Notes under the pieces: model-generated
Told to the model about the DNA's origin: nothing
What the model saw: only the letters and a program-made list of their open reading frames with translations
Databases searched by the model: none
Program-made: the position numbers and the translations under genes
In this document: in pieces, positions 36,167-50,600 of the stretch
How positions within the stretch are numbered: the first letter of the stretch is position 1
Layout of the letters: each line of letters opens with the position of its first letter
Assembly (NCBI GenBank): GCA_025331565.1
Contig: JAFREQ010000027.1
Span: forward strand, 1,931,501 to 1,995,500
DNA length: 64,000 nucleotides
Source of the DNA: Holacanthus passer
Lineage: Eukaryota; Chordata; Actinopteri; Pomacanthidae
Direction of reading: 5' to 3'

Positions 36167-39100
36167 TCAACAGGAGGAGGCACTGATCTTCTCTGAGACG
36201 TCGGGGTCGGATTTGGCGACCAGGAAACGCAGGCGACCTCCTCCCAGACGAATCAGATCCACCGCGCTGCGAGGAGGATACAGAGAGGAAGTAGAGAAAG
36301 ACGAGAGTCGAGTTACATGAAGCTCAGCAGAGACAGAGTAAGGATGAACGGGCATCACTGTCTGGGCTCGCACAAATCAACCAAAGTAATCAATGGGCTT
36401 AAGAGGCTGACAGTCATGGGTAACACTGTGGGGGGACTGCTCACACTGTCAGCAGTGTCAATATCACACACTGGTATCATTAATCTCCACCGGCCCATTG
36501 TTATAGTCACAAATGGCACCACTGGAACATCCTCTGTACCTCTGGTAGTCTGCTCCTATCAGACTGGTCCCATTCACAGCCAGGATGCGATCTCCGATCC
36601 TCAGTCTGCCGTCGGAGGCAGCAGGTCCATCTGGGATCAGAGTCCGGATGTAAATGCCTGGAGCGTTGAGAGGAGTATGCTGCAGGAGGGAGACGTGTTA
36701 GAGGATGTACAGTTTGTGTGTGTGTCCATTATTTAGGTGCACACACAGAGTGGACAGATAGCAGACAGTGAGGAGATATTCGCTGAATCTGACAAAGTGT
36801 ATTGGATTAGAATGACTCACCCCACCTTTAAGTGGCCATAGTATAAGCCTGATAACACACCGAGCTAGCAGACTTAGCAGAGGAAAGGCTACTTATCTTT
36901 GCATTGTAGTTCTTAGTCCCTTCCTCATTAATTACTTTTGTACATCAGGACGCCTCATCGTGTATTTCCACTTAACATCAACACTGTGATATCAGACTTG
37001 CTATCATCTGGGTGCCAGAATATTGTGATAAAGCTTGAACCTGTATTCCAAGCTGTGTTGAATGACACATTCATGAAAGTATGTAACTGTTCTAACTAAT
37101 TAGTGAAAAGTCCCTTTTGGCTGAGGGGCAAAACTGTTCTATTAAAAATGTAATAAATGGTTTATAACACATGTAGCTTTAAATTGATATATGGTCTTTT
37201 TCAGTGTTTATTGATGCAGTGTCAACAACTTTAACTCCTGTGAAGCATCTGCAACTACACGAAAATATAACACAGTTGTAATAATATATAATCAAATGTT
37301 TTCATAGGAGCTCCATTATTTTAATTGTTACAAATGCTGTACATCAGTAAACACTTAGAATACCCTTATACCTAAAGTAAGGTGTTACAGAATGTACTGT
37401 AGTAGAGGTATATTTTTTCCACTAGGCTAACAAACTGCTCTATAATTTGTTTACAATTTATCAGTATGTATTAATGTACCTTTTGAAGTACACTCTTGTG
37501 CATCTACATGAGAACATTCGCAGAAAATTGAAGGTAAAATTGCATAAATAAATAACTCCAGTGTTTGGCCTTCAAATCCACATTGTTAATTACAGTTATT
37601 CCCAAAATACTGTCATTGTATCAGAATATATAAAAAAGAAAAGTAAAATATAATTTGTCAATACGCAGCTAGAATCTGGTCTCAGTGTCAGTTTTTTTCC
37701 TTATTCTACTAGCAAGTAGTAAATCAGATGAATTAGAAAGACAAAAACACACTGCTGAAACCTCGACAGACAGGTACAATAAAATGTAAAATCTGTTTTA
37801 AGATTTCTGTCTACTCACCAGGCCGTCTATGAGTCCCATGCCCAGTCCGTAGGGTCCCTTGTCCAGTTCCACTACAAACACCACACACAAGTCATCAGGA
37901 AGGGGAGGGGCGCCAGGGGAGGATACAGGGAAAGGAAACTCACACCCACTAATACACCCTGCAGAGGACACGGACACCCAAATGCACAAAAACACACACA
38001 CACACAAACACACACACACAGGGTCTCGCTATGGGGTTGGACAAACACAAGAGGCCTTGCTGTGCAGAAGACACACACAGAAACTGAGACACATGCAACA
38101 ATGCAGCTACAGAGCTAATCTGACACACAAACATGTGCTTCTGACAAGAGCCTGCAGATGTCACACTCAATACACCGTAAGAGAGAGATGTTGTCACGTG
38201 AGGCTCTGACCAACCAGCTCCAGCATTTCAACCTCACAACTGCACAAAGAAGAAGTGCAGATTTAAAGCTGCATTCATTGGTTTTTGTCCACTGAGGGAC
38301 CAAAACAATCAGAGGAACACAAAACTGATATAGTATGATCAGCTTGTATGATTGATAAACGTGCAAACTATTGACTTTTTCCAGCGGACAGAGCAATAAT
38401 ATCTCTAACTGATATGAGATCAATGAAAGTCTAATATAATAATATAGCTCTTGTTTTGGCTCTGGTTGAGATTCCAACTCATGAGAAAAAGCAAAGTTGT
38501 TGATAATACTTTGCGGTTTATGGTTACAAGTGACCACTTTAAAGGTATAATATGTAACATTTCCACATTAAAACGTCTACAAACAACTAAAATAAAATAT
38601 ATATGTTGTTGAGTTGTGAATTTACATAATCCCAAGTGTTTCCAACAATGTTCAAACTGAGAAATACGTAGTTTTATTCAAGGTGATGGTGCTTTTTATT
38701 TGTCGATGACAACACACGTCAAAGTGTAAGGAAAGAAGGAACGTGACTGAAGGTAAGGTGAATAAAGCTTTAGTACATGACCTCGTCCGTGAACATTTCT
38801 ATCCTGAGTCACGTCGAGATTTTCATTGTCAATGGTGGCTGTTTAACAATGAAGACAACTCCTCACGTGCTCACGCTCCTCAACGACATCATCAAACTAC
38901 GTCTTTTCATTATTTTAATTGAAAGCCCGAAATTACATACTGTGCCTTTAAAATTACTTGTAATCATTTGATCCACTTATGTAAACAATATTGACGAATG
39001 CGGCTCGAAGTGAATTTAGAATGACACTAATTTTGTGCAGTTGCTAATAACATACATCCTGTTATCTTATGTAAAGTATCTTCTGGTAGAGTGAAAACAT

Positions 39101-42100
39101 TTTCACATCGGTCAGTTCCAGTGGGAATTTGATGGTGACACTAACAACTTTATCTTCATGATAGCATGCATGTGCTACATAATGTGCAACACTTTTGTAT
39201 GCAGTGTGTTGGAATACACCGATCCAAAACATTGCAATGAAATTAATAATTAAGCAGAAGGCCATAACCAAACTCAGTGTTTCCACAGCAAACCATCGCC
39301 TCATGTTACCATGTATAAATATTATTCCAGTGAGTTCCCCGCAGTGAGATATAAAGATTAGATAATTTGGAGAACAGATAGCACTGGTATCATATCAGCA
39401 CTCAGTATCAGCAGATACCCTGAGCTCAGGTATTCAAATCAATTTTGGGAGAGAAAAAAATTGGATCGGTGAATCCCTAATATTGTGTATAACGAACTGC
39501 AAGGTTTAAAATTCTAATTGCACATCTGGAGAGGACAAAATAACAAAAACACCACAGAAATGTCATTTAATACAACAGCCCTACAAAGAAATACTGCCTG
39601 TGTTTGGTCCTTTTTTCAGACTGTCAGAGGTGTTGTGGTAATTTCTGAGGCCATAAATTGTGGTGTTTCTGCATGTGTTCCTGTTATTTTGTCCACCTCC
39701 TGTATGTTATTCAGCCTACCCTCCAGTCCGTTGGTGATGAGTCCGTTGGTCTTTTTACATTCTGCCACAGTTCTGCTGGTGCAGCCGTTAGTCTGGGTGT
39801 TGGGGCCTATGATCGGCCCTCCTCCTCCTCCTCCTCCTCCTCCTCCTCCTCCTTCTGGGTACAGAGGGGTGTTAGGAGGGGTCAAGAGGCAGGACGGGTC
39901 TGGATTTGCTGTTCGAGGGTGGAGGATGGTGCCATTCCTTCTGAGGCTGTGTGTGTGCGCTTGGCCTGAGGGTCTGTCCCGTCCTCTCTCCTCTCCTGTC
40001 TCTGCCGTCACCTCGTCCCCGGGACCCCCAGAGCGGGGGCTGCTGTGGGCCGGAGGCAACAGCTCCCTCTGTGTTGGGATTGGACAGAAAGACTTCAGAA
40101 GACAGTATGAAGTGTAGAGTGAGGATGCAATGATTAGAAAATGGAAGGAAAATGAATATTCCTGTTATCTTCCACCAATGAAAAAGCGTTCTTATTGCAG
40201 TACACAAAAAGCTTTGTTACTAGATAACAGTCCAATTAAAGATGATCAAAGAGATGCATAATTAACTTAATAGACAGATTTGGACATATTTGTGAACGTA
40301 TATGTGTTTCTGTGTGTGCATATGAGGGTGCAGTAACACTAGGGATTATGGTCTAGTCAGCCGTTCCCACTAATTAGACAGCCTAAAGACTAATCAGATT
40401 AACCATGATTTAACCATGTCTAGGTTTCTGTGAGTGAGTATGTGTATGTGTGTGCGGGTTGGCTGGAGTAGAGGGTTTTTGTCTTTCATTTATGGGATTA
40501 TGAGGAACTCCTCAACAACCACAGCTGCTGAGGCACATGGCCTGGATTACTGCTAGGTGTGTGCATTTGACAGTGTGTGTGTGTGTGTGTGTGTATGTGT
40601 GTGGGAGCCTTCCTGACCTGAACGTCGGGCCAGTCAGCTGTGTTGGTTCCGTTGGAGTGTGTGTGCACACTGGGAGTGTTGGTGTGTGTTTGTGTCTTGG
40701 TGCGTAGTCCCCACAGGTAGTGGCGGATGTAGAGCAGCTGTCTGTAGATGCTGTCTTCAACACACTCGCTGTCCAGGTCCACTCTGAAGCCAGCACTGGG
40801 CAGCACTATGGGAGGGTGGTTCTCAAAGCTCTCCAGGAGGTCCACTAAACACACACACATACACACACACTGATGTTAACTCTATCAACATATACACAAT
40901 TAAAGGCCTGATCCAGGACTGCTGTCATTCTTTCTGTTTTGAAACTTTCACACCCAAAACTACTATCTAAATGATAGTAAGTTAAAGCTAACTAGGGCTG
41001 TTGCTAATTACAGTAGCTACTCCAGTAAGTTTGGGACATAAAATATTAGATATGATCCAGGTGTTTTTGGATCAGTCCACAACTTTCACAGTCTTTTGTT
41101 GCTCCTGTCCCAACTTGATTGAAACATGTTGCTGCCATCAAATTCAGAATAAGCAGATATTTACAAAAAACAACAAAATTGATAAGCTCAAACATTAAAT
41201 ATATTGTCTTTGTACTTTTTCCAATCGAGTACATGTCAGAAAGGATTAGCAAATCATCACATTCAGTTTTTATGTCTTCATTTGTAATTGTTTGTGCTCA
41301 ATCTTCACCTACATCCTCAAAAAGAATCATGATAGATGGACCTTTAGCCAGTGGATCCCCTCCACATGTGTTAAGGCATGTAAGGTCACTCTGCCTCCAA
41401 TAGTAATTTGTATCTGATATGGTTTTTCCACAACACAAAAAGTGAACGTTCTTTATTAAAACAAAAAATCGTACTCCTTCTCCCACACTGAACAATCCAG
41501 AATCTCTGATGTAAACATTTCTGAAAATGTAACTGCTAGACATAAAAATCTCCTACTTCACTGAAAAGTCCATTCTCACAGTTTGTGACCTGGAGGTTTA
41601 AAGTCTTCACATCACACCTCAAACTAGCTGTGATGTAATAAATCCTGCTGGTTCATCCATGTGTAAAATTTAAGATGAGCCCAGAGAAACCTTTCCCCTT
41701 CAGCAGATGAATGTGAAAACAGCCTTCTTGTGTCAAACTCACACTCATTCTGCACAGTGCAGCTCAAACATCACAGTGAAGTAATTATGAGTAAAACATA
41801 TTTCTGAGTGGAGGGGATGTTAAATATGCCAGTATATACTGTACCTACAGTCACTCAACTCAGAGCTTTATGTTGCCATAATTTGGTCAATTCTTCTGTC
41901 AATGAAAGAAACTCTTACGCACTCACAGTCACAAATTCACACATGTACCTGTTCTGTATATATACGCCTCGTCCTCGCTGCTGGGTTGCCATGCTGGGAC
42001 GGGGCCTATCTCTGCTGTGAGCTGGTACTGGGTGAGAATCCTGTGCAGCTGGACAGGTTTCAGAGTCGGGTGTTCGCTGGACAAAGCTCGCCAACTCAAC

Positions 42101-42490
42101 TGCACGCAGAGGAGAAGAAAAGGAGAACAAAAGAAGGGGAGAAATTAAACACAAGTCCTGGGAGGTCCTTTTTTTTTTTTTAATACGGCCAAGTAATCGA
42201 GGGCGGTGAGACAATGTGGACAGTCACAAGCTGATCCTAGCGAAACCTTTTCAAAGACACTATGAAATCAATAGCTGATCAGAGCGACCTGCTGCATGAA
42301 CAACAGTTATGTCGGATGTACAGTATGTCGACTACAGGATTAAGCATCTCAACAGAAATACTTTGTAAGTGATGGCAACCGTTGTTTGGGTTGAAATTAA
42401 ACTTGAATTAATTAATGTTAACATGATACGCTTTTCTGTTTATTTTCAATATTACTGCTATCTAGCAATCCTGTACAAGATTATGGGTGG

Positions 42491-42526
<36 letters not shown>

Positions 42527-45500
42527 TACCTGTGTGAGTTGCTGTGGGGGTGTGGCCAGTATAGACACAGTGCTGTTGAGTTTGGTGAAGAACTTGTCGG
42601 CCAGATGTCCCAGACCAGACCTGCTCGCCCACTCCATGACCATCCGCAAACACGCCTGAATCTGCAACACCTTGGAGCGCTGGAACCAACCCCGAGATGG
42701 ACCTGCACACACACACACACACTAGAGTGAGTGTTTGGATATTTCATCAGAGACACTGCAGTAGATTTCTATTCTTGGATGTGTGCATGCCTGAGAGAAA
42801 GGCAGACAAAATTAGAGACCGTGTGTGTTCCTTTGCTGTGTTGTATGACAATACAGACATTCAGTTTTAAATGAGTTGATATTGAAATCAATGAAACAAT
42901 AGCAACAGCCACCAGCCGCCTGCTCCTCGCAGAATACAAATCGACTGCTGCAGAGGGGCTCAGCTGACTGGGTTTGTGTTTTACTGCACAACAAACCAGC
43001 ACACAGCCTGCATTCTTCCCTCCACGTAATCCTTTCTTTCTCTGTGCCACATCAAAGAACTGAAAGGAAGTTTTGTGGCAAGTTAAGCAAGCGATAACTT
43101 TAAATCTAGTATTTGTCAAGCTGGCATCCCATAGTTTGTCAATCTGTTGTTCCATTACCTCACTACAGCTATAATTCCCATTTAAGCTTTCTGAAATACC
43201 CCCCAATGTGAGCGCAGGCCTCTGCTGGGGTTTGGTACAAACAATGACAAACAACTGGACTATAGCTGGGTATCATTAGAGATTTTTCAGTGCTAACCAT
43301 ACCTAAGTTTCTGTACAGATGACTAAGCTAATACTTGTTTTTTTTGATACCTTCATTTTTTTTTTAAAACAGGGATTATGTACAAAAAAAATCTTACAGA
43401 GATGTCCCAGATTTATCTATAAGCTCCTTTACATCTGCACTTAGCAAGTAGACACAGACACTATGAAATATAATTAATAAAAATACAAGTTGCAAAAAAA
43501 ATGCAATGTATAATACAATGAGCTTCATAGTCTTTTTTTTATTATACACCAAAGCCTTTGCCATATGAACACTCATTCATTCCCATTCAACCTCGACGAA
43601 CAATTATTTTCATCATCAATTAATCTGATTAATTGTTTGGTACGAAAAATATCAGAAAATAGTGAAAAATGCCTGTATAATTTCAGTCCACAGTGACATG
43701 ATCAGACTGCCTGCAAACTGACAAACAAATTAGAGGAGGCTCTTCAGATACAAAAAGAATCAATTTGTGTGTAATAGGGTGATACGACGTGAAAAAAATC
43801 TGACAAACAAGCAAATATTTTAGTGAATTGTCAGCACAACAAAATATTTTTAATAAAATCATGAGCTGTCTGGTCACAGAATAAGTAACAAGATTATAAA
43901 ACTGATCAGACAATAAGTCAGAATAGTCAGAAACAAAACGTGTTTCCACAAAATTTCTGTCTCTACAAGTTTGACATGACAGGAAGCTTCAGGCAGACAA
44001 TAAACTGGCAGCACTACGTGCAGACAACACACACTCACATAACCCTTCAAATATTCTACCATATGTTTTAGATGCACACACACACACCCCTCTCTGTAAT
44101 AGGCTTATGTCTGGGCATACAGTAATCTATGTGTAAGGCATCACAAACAGACGAGACATCACTTAACCTCTTAGCAAATGTGTCATAATGCTTCACGGCA
44201 GTTGCTTTTCAAACACACACTCACCTTTAAATGCAGAAAAGCCATCATACACTCTCAAACAAAAAGTCCTAACAACAAAGAGCTACACATAATCTGTTTG
44301 CAGGGTGAAAGGTGTCATAACACACACTCAGACAAACACACAATCATATCACGCCATGATGAAGCAGCGTCTCTGCACACTCTGGTTTTCTTGCCACAAT
44401 ATAAGGCAAACAGTGTGAGTGTTTGTGTGTGTGTGAGTTGCAGAGCGCCCAGTGCAAACGTCAGCGTTACCTGCTATAAACTCACTTCGCTGTTACCATG
44501 GACACCATCAGTGGAGAAATATAAATGAGCGACAAAAAGGGGAGCGAGGGAGAGAGAGAGAGAGAAAGCCAGACAGACGGAGAGAGGGAGGTGGAGATGA
44601 GGTGGGGGACAGGGGGAGCCTCTGCATGAATATAAAGGTATTTCTCCTTCTCCCTTTGCCAGACATGTGATCTCTCCTGTCTCCACTGGCTAATGAAGAC
44701 ATATAGCATGTGCGGGAGTGTGTATATGTGTGGCTAAAGATACAAAGGGAGGGTGTGGAGAGGTTGGAAGTGATACAGAGTCGGACACATGGAAATAGCT
44801 GGCGGTAAATGACTATTTTCCGTATTTAGACAAGGTAATAGACTATTAGCAAGGTCATCACAACAACTGAGTGGCCTTCCAGCCTTTTACCCTTCACTCT
44901 GCCCTTTTCCCCTCTTCCCCACCACACAACTCCTCTATGTCCTCTCTCTCGCCTCCATCCAATCCAATCTCGACTCCTCTTTGTCTCACCCCCTGATGGC
45001 CAGATGGAAGGAAGGGAGGCAAGGAGGAGGAGGAGGAGTGGGGGGGAGAAACAATGCAGATAGGAGAAGGGCATTGAGGACAAATCTGGGTTAGTCTCTG
45101 TCAAAATGCTGACAAGGACATAAGGACACACTCTCTCTCTCTCTCTCTCTCTCTTTTTCACATACACTAACAGCTGTACAAATCCTGAGGGAGGTCTAAT
45201 GGAAGAGACAGTGTGAGTGTGCATGCTTCTTGCCCTACCTTTGTCCATTAGCTGGTTAAAAAGTGACACGTTGGAGAAGAAGAAGAGGTAAGCGAACATC
45301 TGAGCCTGGATCTCCGGGTGGACCTGGTAGCCCTGCAAAAGCTCCTGAGCATTCTGAAACACCTGCACACACAGACACACACATGCAAACATACAGATAA
45401 GCAAAGAAATGCTATTATGAAAAGACATGTCAATGTGCCTATAGTTTCTTATTTCTATCAAATATGGTGTTTCTGTCTTTTTTTAAGTTTTCATTGAACA

Positions 45501-46634
45501 AATCCACAAATTTGGCCACACAGCATGAGCTTGCATTAATGTATGACCCACTGGGAGGTAATGGTAAATTTAAAGGGTTAAGCAAATTTCAGAAAGGTCC
45601 CAACAAATACTTTCAGAATGAAACACAAGGTACCAAAACATAAAAATCTGCAGACAAGAAAACAAAACAAACAAAAGGGGTCAACAGTCTACAACAGTCA
45701 TTTTTAGCAGAACATTTCACCTTCACATGCATGAATGTGTTTGACGGTTTGGACCATTTAAAGACTTGCTCCTGATAATATGCCTATTCATTTCAGTAAT
45801 CCAGTTTAGAAACATATGATCTGTCAAAAAGTGTTTTGTTTTGTTACATCACTTGGAAGATTGTTTGACCTTCACTGGCCAGTTTCTGACTCCTGGAGCT
45901 GTTCAACATTTGTTTTTAGAGTGGGCCCCTGTTTTATTTGTCTTGTGCATGTGTATGATACCATATCTATGACTATACAAAAGCCTCTGATGCTTGTCTA
46001 TGACTAACAGGGTAGCAAATACTCATGACAAGGACACACTGATTGACTGACACACATACAGACAAGTCAGTTGAATTCAGATGTGTGGTGCACTGTTTAT
46101 GGTTTTATATTTGGTCCGGTAATAATGAGTGGGACAGAACATGATGAATGTCCATGTAAGCTCTGTAAACAAGTATAGTATTTAATTATTTGGGTTTGAA
46201 AGGTTTGAAAAAATCAATACTTGTATATTCATAGATGCTGGACTTTTTAATGAGGGAGATGGGCTAGATGCATTTGTAAGAATATCTAACCAGTCAATTA
46301 AGTCCTTTTTTTTGTCAAAGAAAATATATTATTATTCAAAGAAGAACATTTTTATTTCTTAGAGCATGTCTGGTGGGGATCTTTAAACAAGACATACATA
46401 TATTTAAGTTTGTGGCACTTGACAATTAATAATCAAATTTAATGATCCTGACAACCATAACTGTACTACAATACAATACAATACAATACAATACAATACA
46501 ATACACATGCTTACTTGCAGGACCCTGCGTACAGGTTCAGGAAACCCGACACCTCCTTTCCAGCAGGGCTCAGAGCTGTCGACTGGGAATGGATTACAGT
46601 CTAACAAACCTGGCAACACTACATAAAGAGCCTG

Positions 46635-46671
<37 letters not shown>

Positions 46672-46785
46672 ACACACACACACACACAAACGGAGAGAAA
46701 CATGCGTGATGATGAAAGTGATCTGAAATTGCAGATTAATTTCTAACTTATTCATATTTTTCCCTCACTAGAAGCACTACGTGTG

Positions 46786-46817
<32 letters not shown>

Positions 46818-47581
46818 GCATAACTCAATCAGGTCTTCTGTGTGAATGAGGGTCTGTTATTATTCATCCAGCCTGGTTTTAAAGACAAGCTAAAAAAACA
46901 TCTCGCTCGTTAAGAAGATGGCACTGCTGCCGCTGTGACAGATTACCTTGGTGATATAGTAGACACATTGTTGGAAAGTGTACATGATCACTTCTTCCAA
47001 GATAGTCATTGCCTCCTCATTGGCTGATATGGTCGCCGATAGCAATGACTCCTTCGACCCTAAACACAGATGACGGCGATAGAGGCATAGTTAAGAGATA
47101 TATACTGAGAGGGAGGGATGATGTAGCTGTATCACAATCTACAGTATGTCATAGTGAGTAATGACTCTTCAGCCAAGTTGTTTCCACACTCATCATTCAG
47201 ACTCTGTGTGTGTGTGTGTGTGTACCTTGCAGTGTCTCTATACTGTGTGTGTATGCCGGTGCTCTTTGCTGTATAAAGTAGAGGATCTCGATGGAGTTGG
47301 ACATCCAGAAGAAGATGGTCTGCAAGTCTGGGATCAAGTCTGAGATACTGAGCAGAGACAGGGAGGCCGGGTCCTGGCTACATGGATACACACACACACA
47401 CACACACAAACACACACATGAAGTTAATCACAGTTAGGTAGACATAGTGACACACTGAACACACCAACATACAAACTCAAAAACGGTACATGAGCACACA
47501 TGCCCTCTTTCTATTGGAAAGCGATACTCACTGCTGAGCTTGCTTCTGAGCCAGCTCCTTTGTCTTTTCCTGCAAGGCGCG

Positions 47582-47616
<35 letters not shown>

Positions 47617-50600
47617 CAATTAAGTGCTCATTAAACTTTTAGGATGTGCGTAGGAGAACCACACTTCATGACACTATCACTAACCTGCAGAAAGAAATAC
47701 CATATCATATTTACAGTACCTAACACACCCACACTAACGCGTGCTGATAATTACTTTGTGACCCAGTGGACTGAATATAAGCTTAGTCTAATGAGAAGAT
47801 GACCCCCTCCACTTTTTTCTTTGCAACACTCATTTTTTGATAAAACAAGGTAGACTGCACCATATTCAGGATTTCCCGCAGTGTTCTTTAGCAGAAGTGG
47901 ACCCCTCATCCAAACCTCCTCCGCTAATATAAAAATAATACATAAACCTTCAGGGGAAAAGATAAGAGATGCCATTGCAGCAAATTCCAAATATTTAAAC
48001 TGTGGCTGTTGCTTCAGCCATTGTCTCCTGACAAAAATAAAAGCATCATGACATGTGTCACAATCTGAGTTTCTTATTACCTCCACTAAACAATTTCCTA
48101 GGAGAGAGCATGATACATACGAAATGACATATAGACACTGACCCATGCAATGGTCTGGATTCGTCGGACAATCTTGAGCAGCAGTTTTCCAAAACTCCCG
48201 GGCGGGAAGCTTGAGGCAGAGTGTTGTATGCACAGACACAGCAGGTAGGCAGGTGTCAATTTATGGTCATCTCCTGTGAGAGAGTTTAAAGGGTCAGTTC
48301 ACCCAAGTTATGAAAAAACATATTGATAGTGAGTGGAAAATACTGGATGAAATAGGACAGTGTTTAAGGTTTTTACCATCTTTTCATTAATTCCTTTTTG
48401 TTTCAATACTAATACCAAATCACTGTGCAGTGAACTGAACTTCTGTCCGTGTTTACTGACAACCTCATTCAGAAATCTCAGAAAGAGGTTTATTAAAAGT
48501 GGACATGAGATAAAACATTGCTTTGTATAAGTGCAACTGATAAAGTCTCTATGACATTGGAAATCAGAATACAGACCTCCAGGTTCTATGAGAGACACAA
48601 TTCTGTTCAACAGCTGGTCTTCATGAGCCTGGTCAAACTCCAGCTGTAGTCTTCTTTTCTGACCTCCTCCTCCTCTTACTCCTCCTCCACCGTCTCCTCC
48701 TGACAAACTAAGGGGTCCTCCTGCTGCCGTCCCCCCGCTGCGGGGTTTTACCAGGTGAGGTTTGAAGCTGCGTCTAACTGCCGGAGCGCTTGACACCTGC
48801 GATGCTCTGTCCTTCAGCACAGAACCACACATCTTACAAGTCTGAGCCCCGCCCTCTCCCTCCTCCACCCCTGCGTCGTAAAGCTGCCCCAGGGAGCGAA
48901 GGCGTGCCAAGGTCTGAGCAGGCAAAGGCTTAGCGCCCGTCGGGTCCTTGTAGAGGAAGATGTAATGCGCTCCAAAGGAGAGGAGGTCACCGTGTCGCAG
49001 CGTGGTGGAGCGCTCGCAGCGGGAAAAGTTCACCAGAACTGTGGCGTGGAGCACCGGCTCAACGGCGACACAGAACCGCTGACCCTCCGCTGGCTCTTCT
49101 CCCTTGTTGTTGTTGTTGGGGTGACGACGGGGTGCGGGGACTCTGCGCAGGCGGCAGTGCAGGGGCAGGATGTCAGGAGAGAAGAGGCAGATGTTGGGGC
49201 GAGCTGACGGAGTCTCCTGACCGACTGTGTGCTGCTCTCTGTTCAGCAGGTAAACCAAACAGTCCTGCAAGGCACAGCATAGTTAATGCCACATAATCAG
49301 ATATACTTGAAGTCTCTAATATAACACATGAACTTCTTCCCTGCTCACCTGCCGGTTGTATCCCTGTAGCAGCAGGAGGTGAGGGGACTGGTAAAGCGAG
49401 TGCCTTACCCCTCCTCCTCCCTGACTCCCCTCCTCTTTCCGCCGACCGCTGGAGGCTGCCTCACGTTCTCGACCCCTTAAGGGCCCTGGCAGGGTGGAGT
49501 AATAACGCTTGGGCTCGTCTCCCACTCCCAGCTGCAGACATGCACACACACACACACATTCAAGATTTACAGTTCTAAGAATAATGACGGTGAATTTTTC
49601 CTGACTAGGCTTCAGTGCGAGGCTCCACCTGGTTGAGGCTGGTCTCGCTGAGGCTGCGGCAGAAGGATGAGTTGCTGGACCGGGGCAGGGTCAACGTCCC
49701 CTTCGCCCTGTTCCTCTGGAGCTTACGAGCCTGAGCATTAATGTCTACAGGGAAGCAGAGAGGAGGAGCAGGAGAGAGAACAAGGAGGGAGAGAGAAGGA
49801 CAAGAGGGAGAACAGGTGGAGAATAATAAAAAGGAGCCAAAGGAAGAGGCAGAGCAGGAAGAGAGAGAAGTTGAGGACACAGAAGAAAAGGAAGGTAAAG
49901 AGTGGAAAATAAAAAGAAAGTACTTTAATGTGCATTGTTTGCACGTGTGTTTGACTCATGAGTGAAGCAACTTCTCAGGCTGTATGACAACAGTGCATAA
50001 CAGTCATGTGTGAGCTAAGTGGAAACTAAGGAAAACAAAACCAGTCAGATGAAGTAGATGGTGCTGGATGGAGCAGCACATGTGGCTGACAACAGTGAAC
50101 CTGATGAAAGGTGAACTGAACAGCTCCTCATGACTTGAATTTAAGGCCATGCAATGGCTCACACAGATTTACACACACACATTCTCACTGGTTGAATCAC
50201 TGGCAATGGCAAGTGGTGCTGGTGACGATGCAGGTAGAGGTGGTCTCCATGGCAATGACTGACGGCCACCCTACCTGAGGCCAGTCCCCACCTTTAGAGC
50301 TGGACTGTACCACTCGACCAGACCGCAGGGGGGAGCTCCTGTGTTTGCCCAGCCCAGACCGACCCATTAGAGCCGCCAGGAATTGGGAGGTTTTGGGCCC
50401 TACAGCAGGGTGGGAGGGGTTACGAAGGAAAAACACCCCGTCGCCAAAACACCAAGCACTTGATAACCCCCCATACACACATATACCAACCACACACCGC
50501 AAGACACGCATGCACTGTGGAGCAAAAAAGAGTCTGGGGTGCTTCTGGTGAGCTACATCAGCAGTTAGTAAAGAGAGATACAGTGTTAAAGGTATGAGGT

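Noticed and set aside
39518..40117. 199-aa plus-strand ORF with poly-Pro/Ser tract
   Set aside because: Antisense of the 349-nt RADIL exon; openness comes from the CTC triplet repeat and the coding exon on the other strand.
42769..43254. 161-aa minus-strand ORF in a RADIL intron
   Set aside because: Not bordered by splice sites of matching phase, no recognisable domain and not in any RADIL orthologue I recall.
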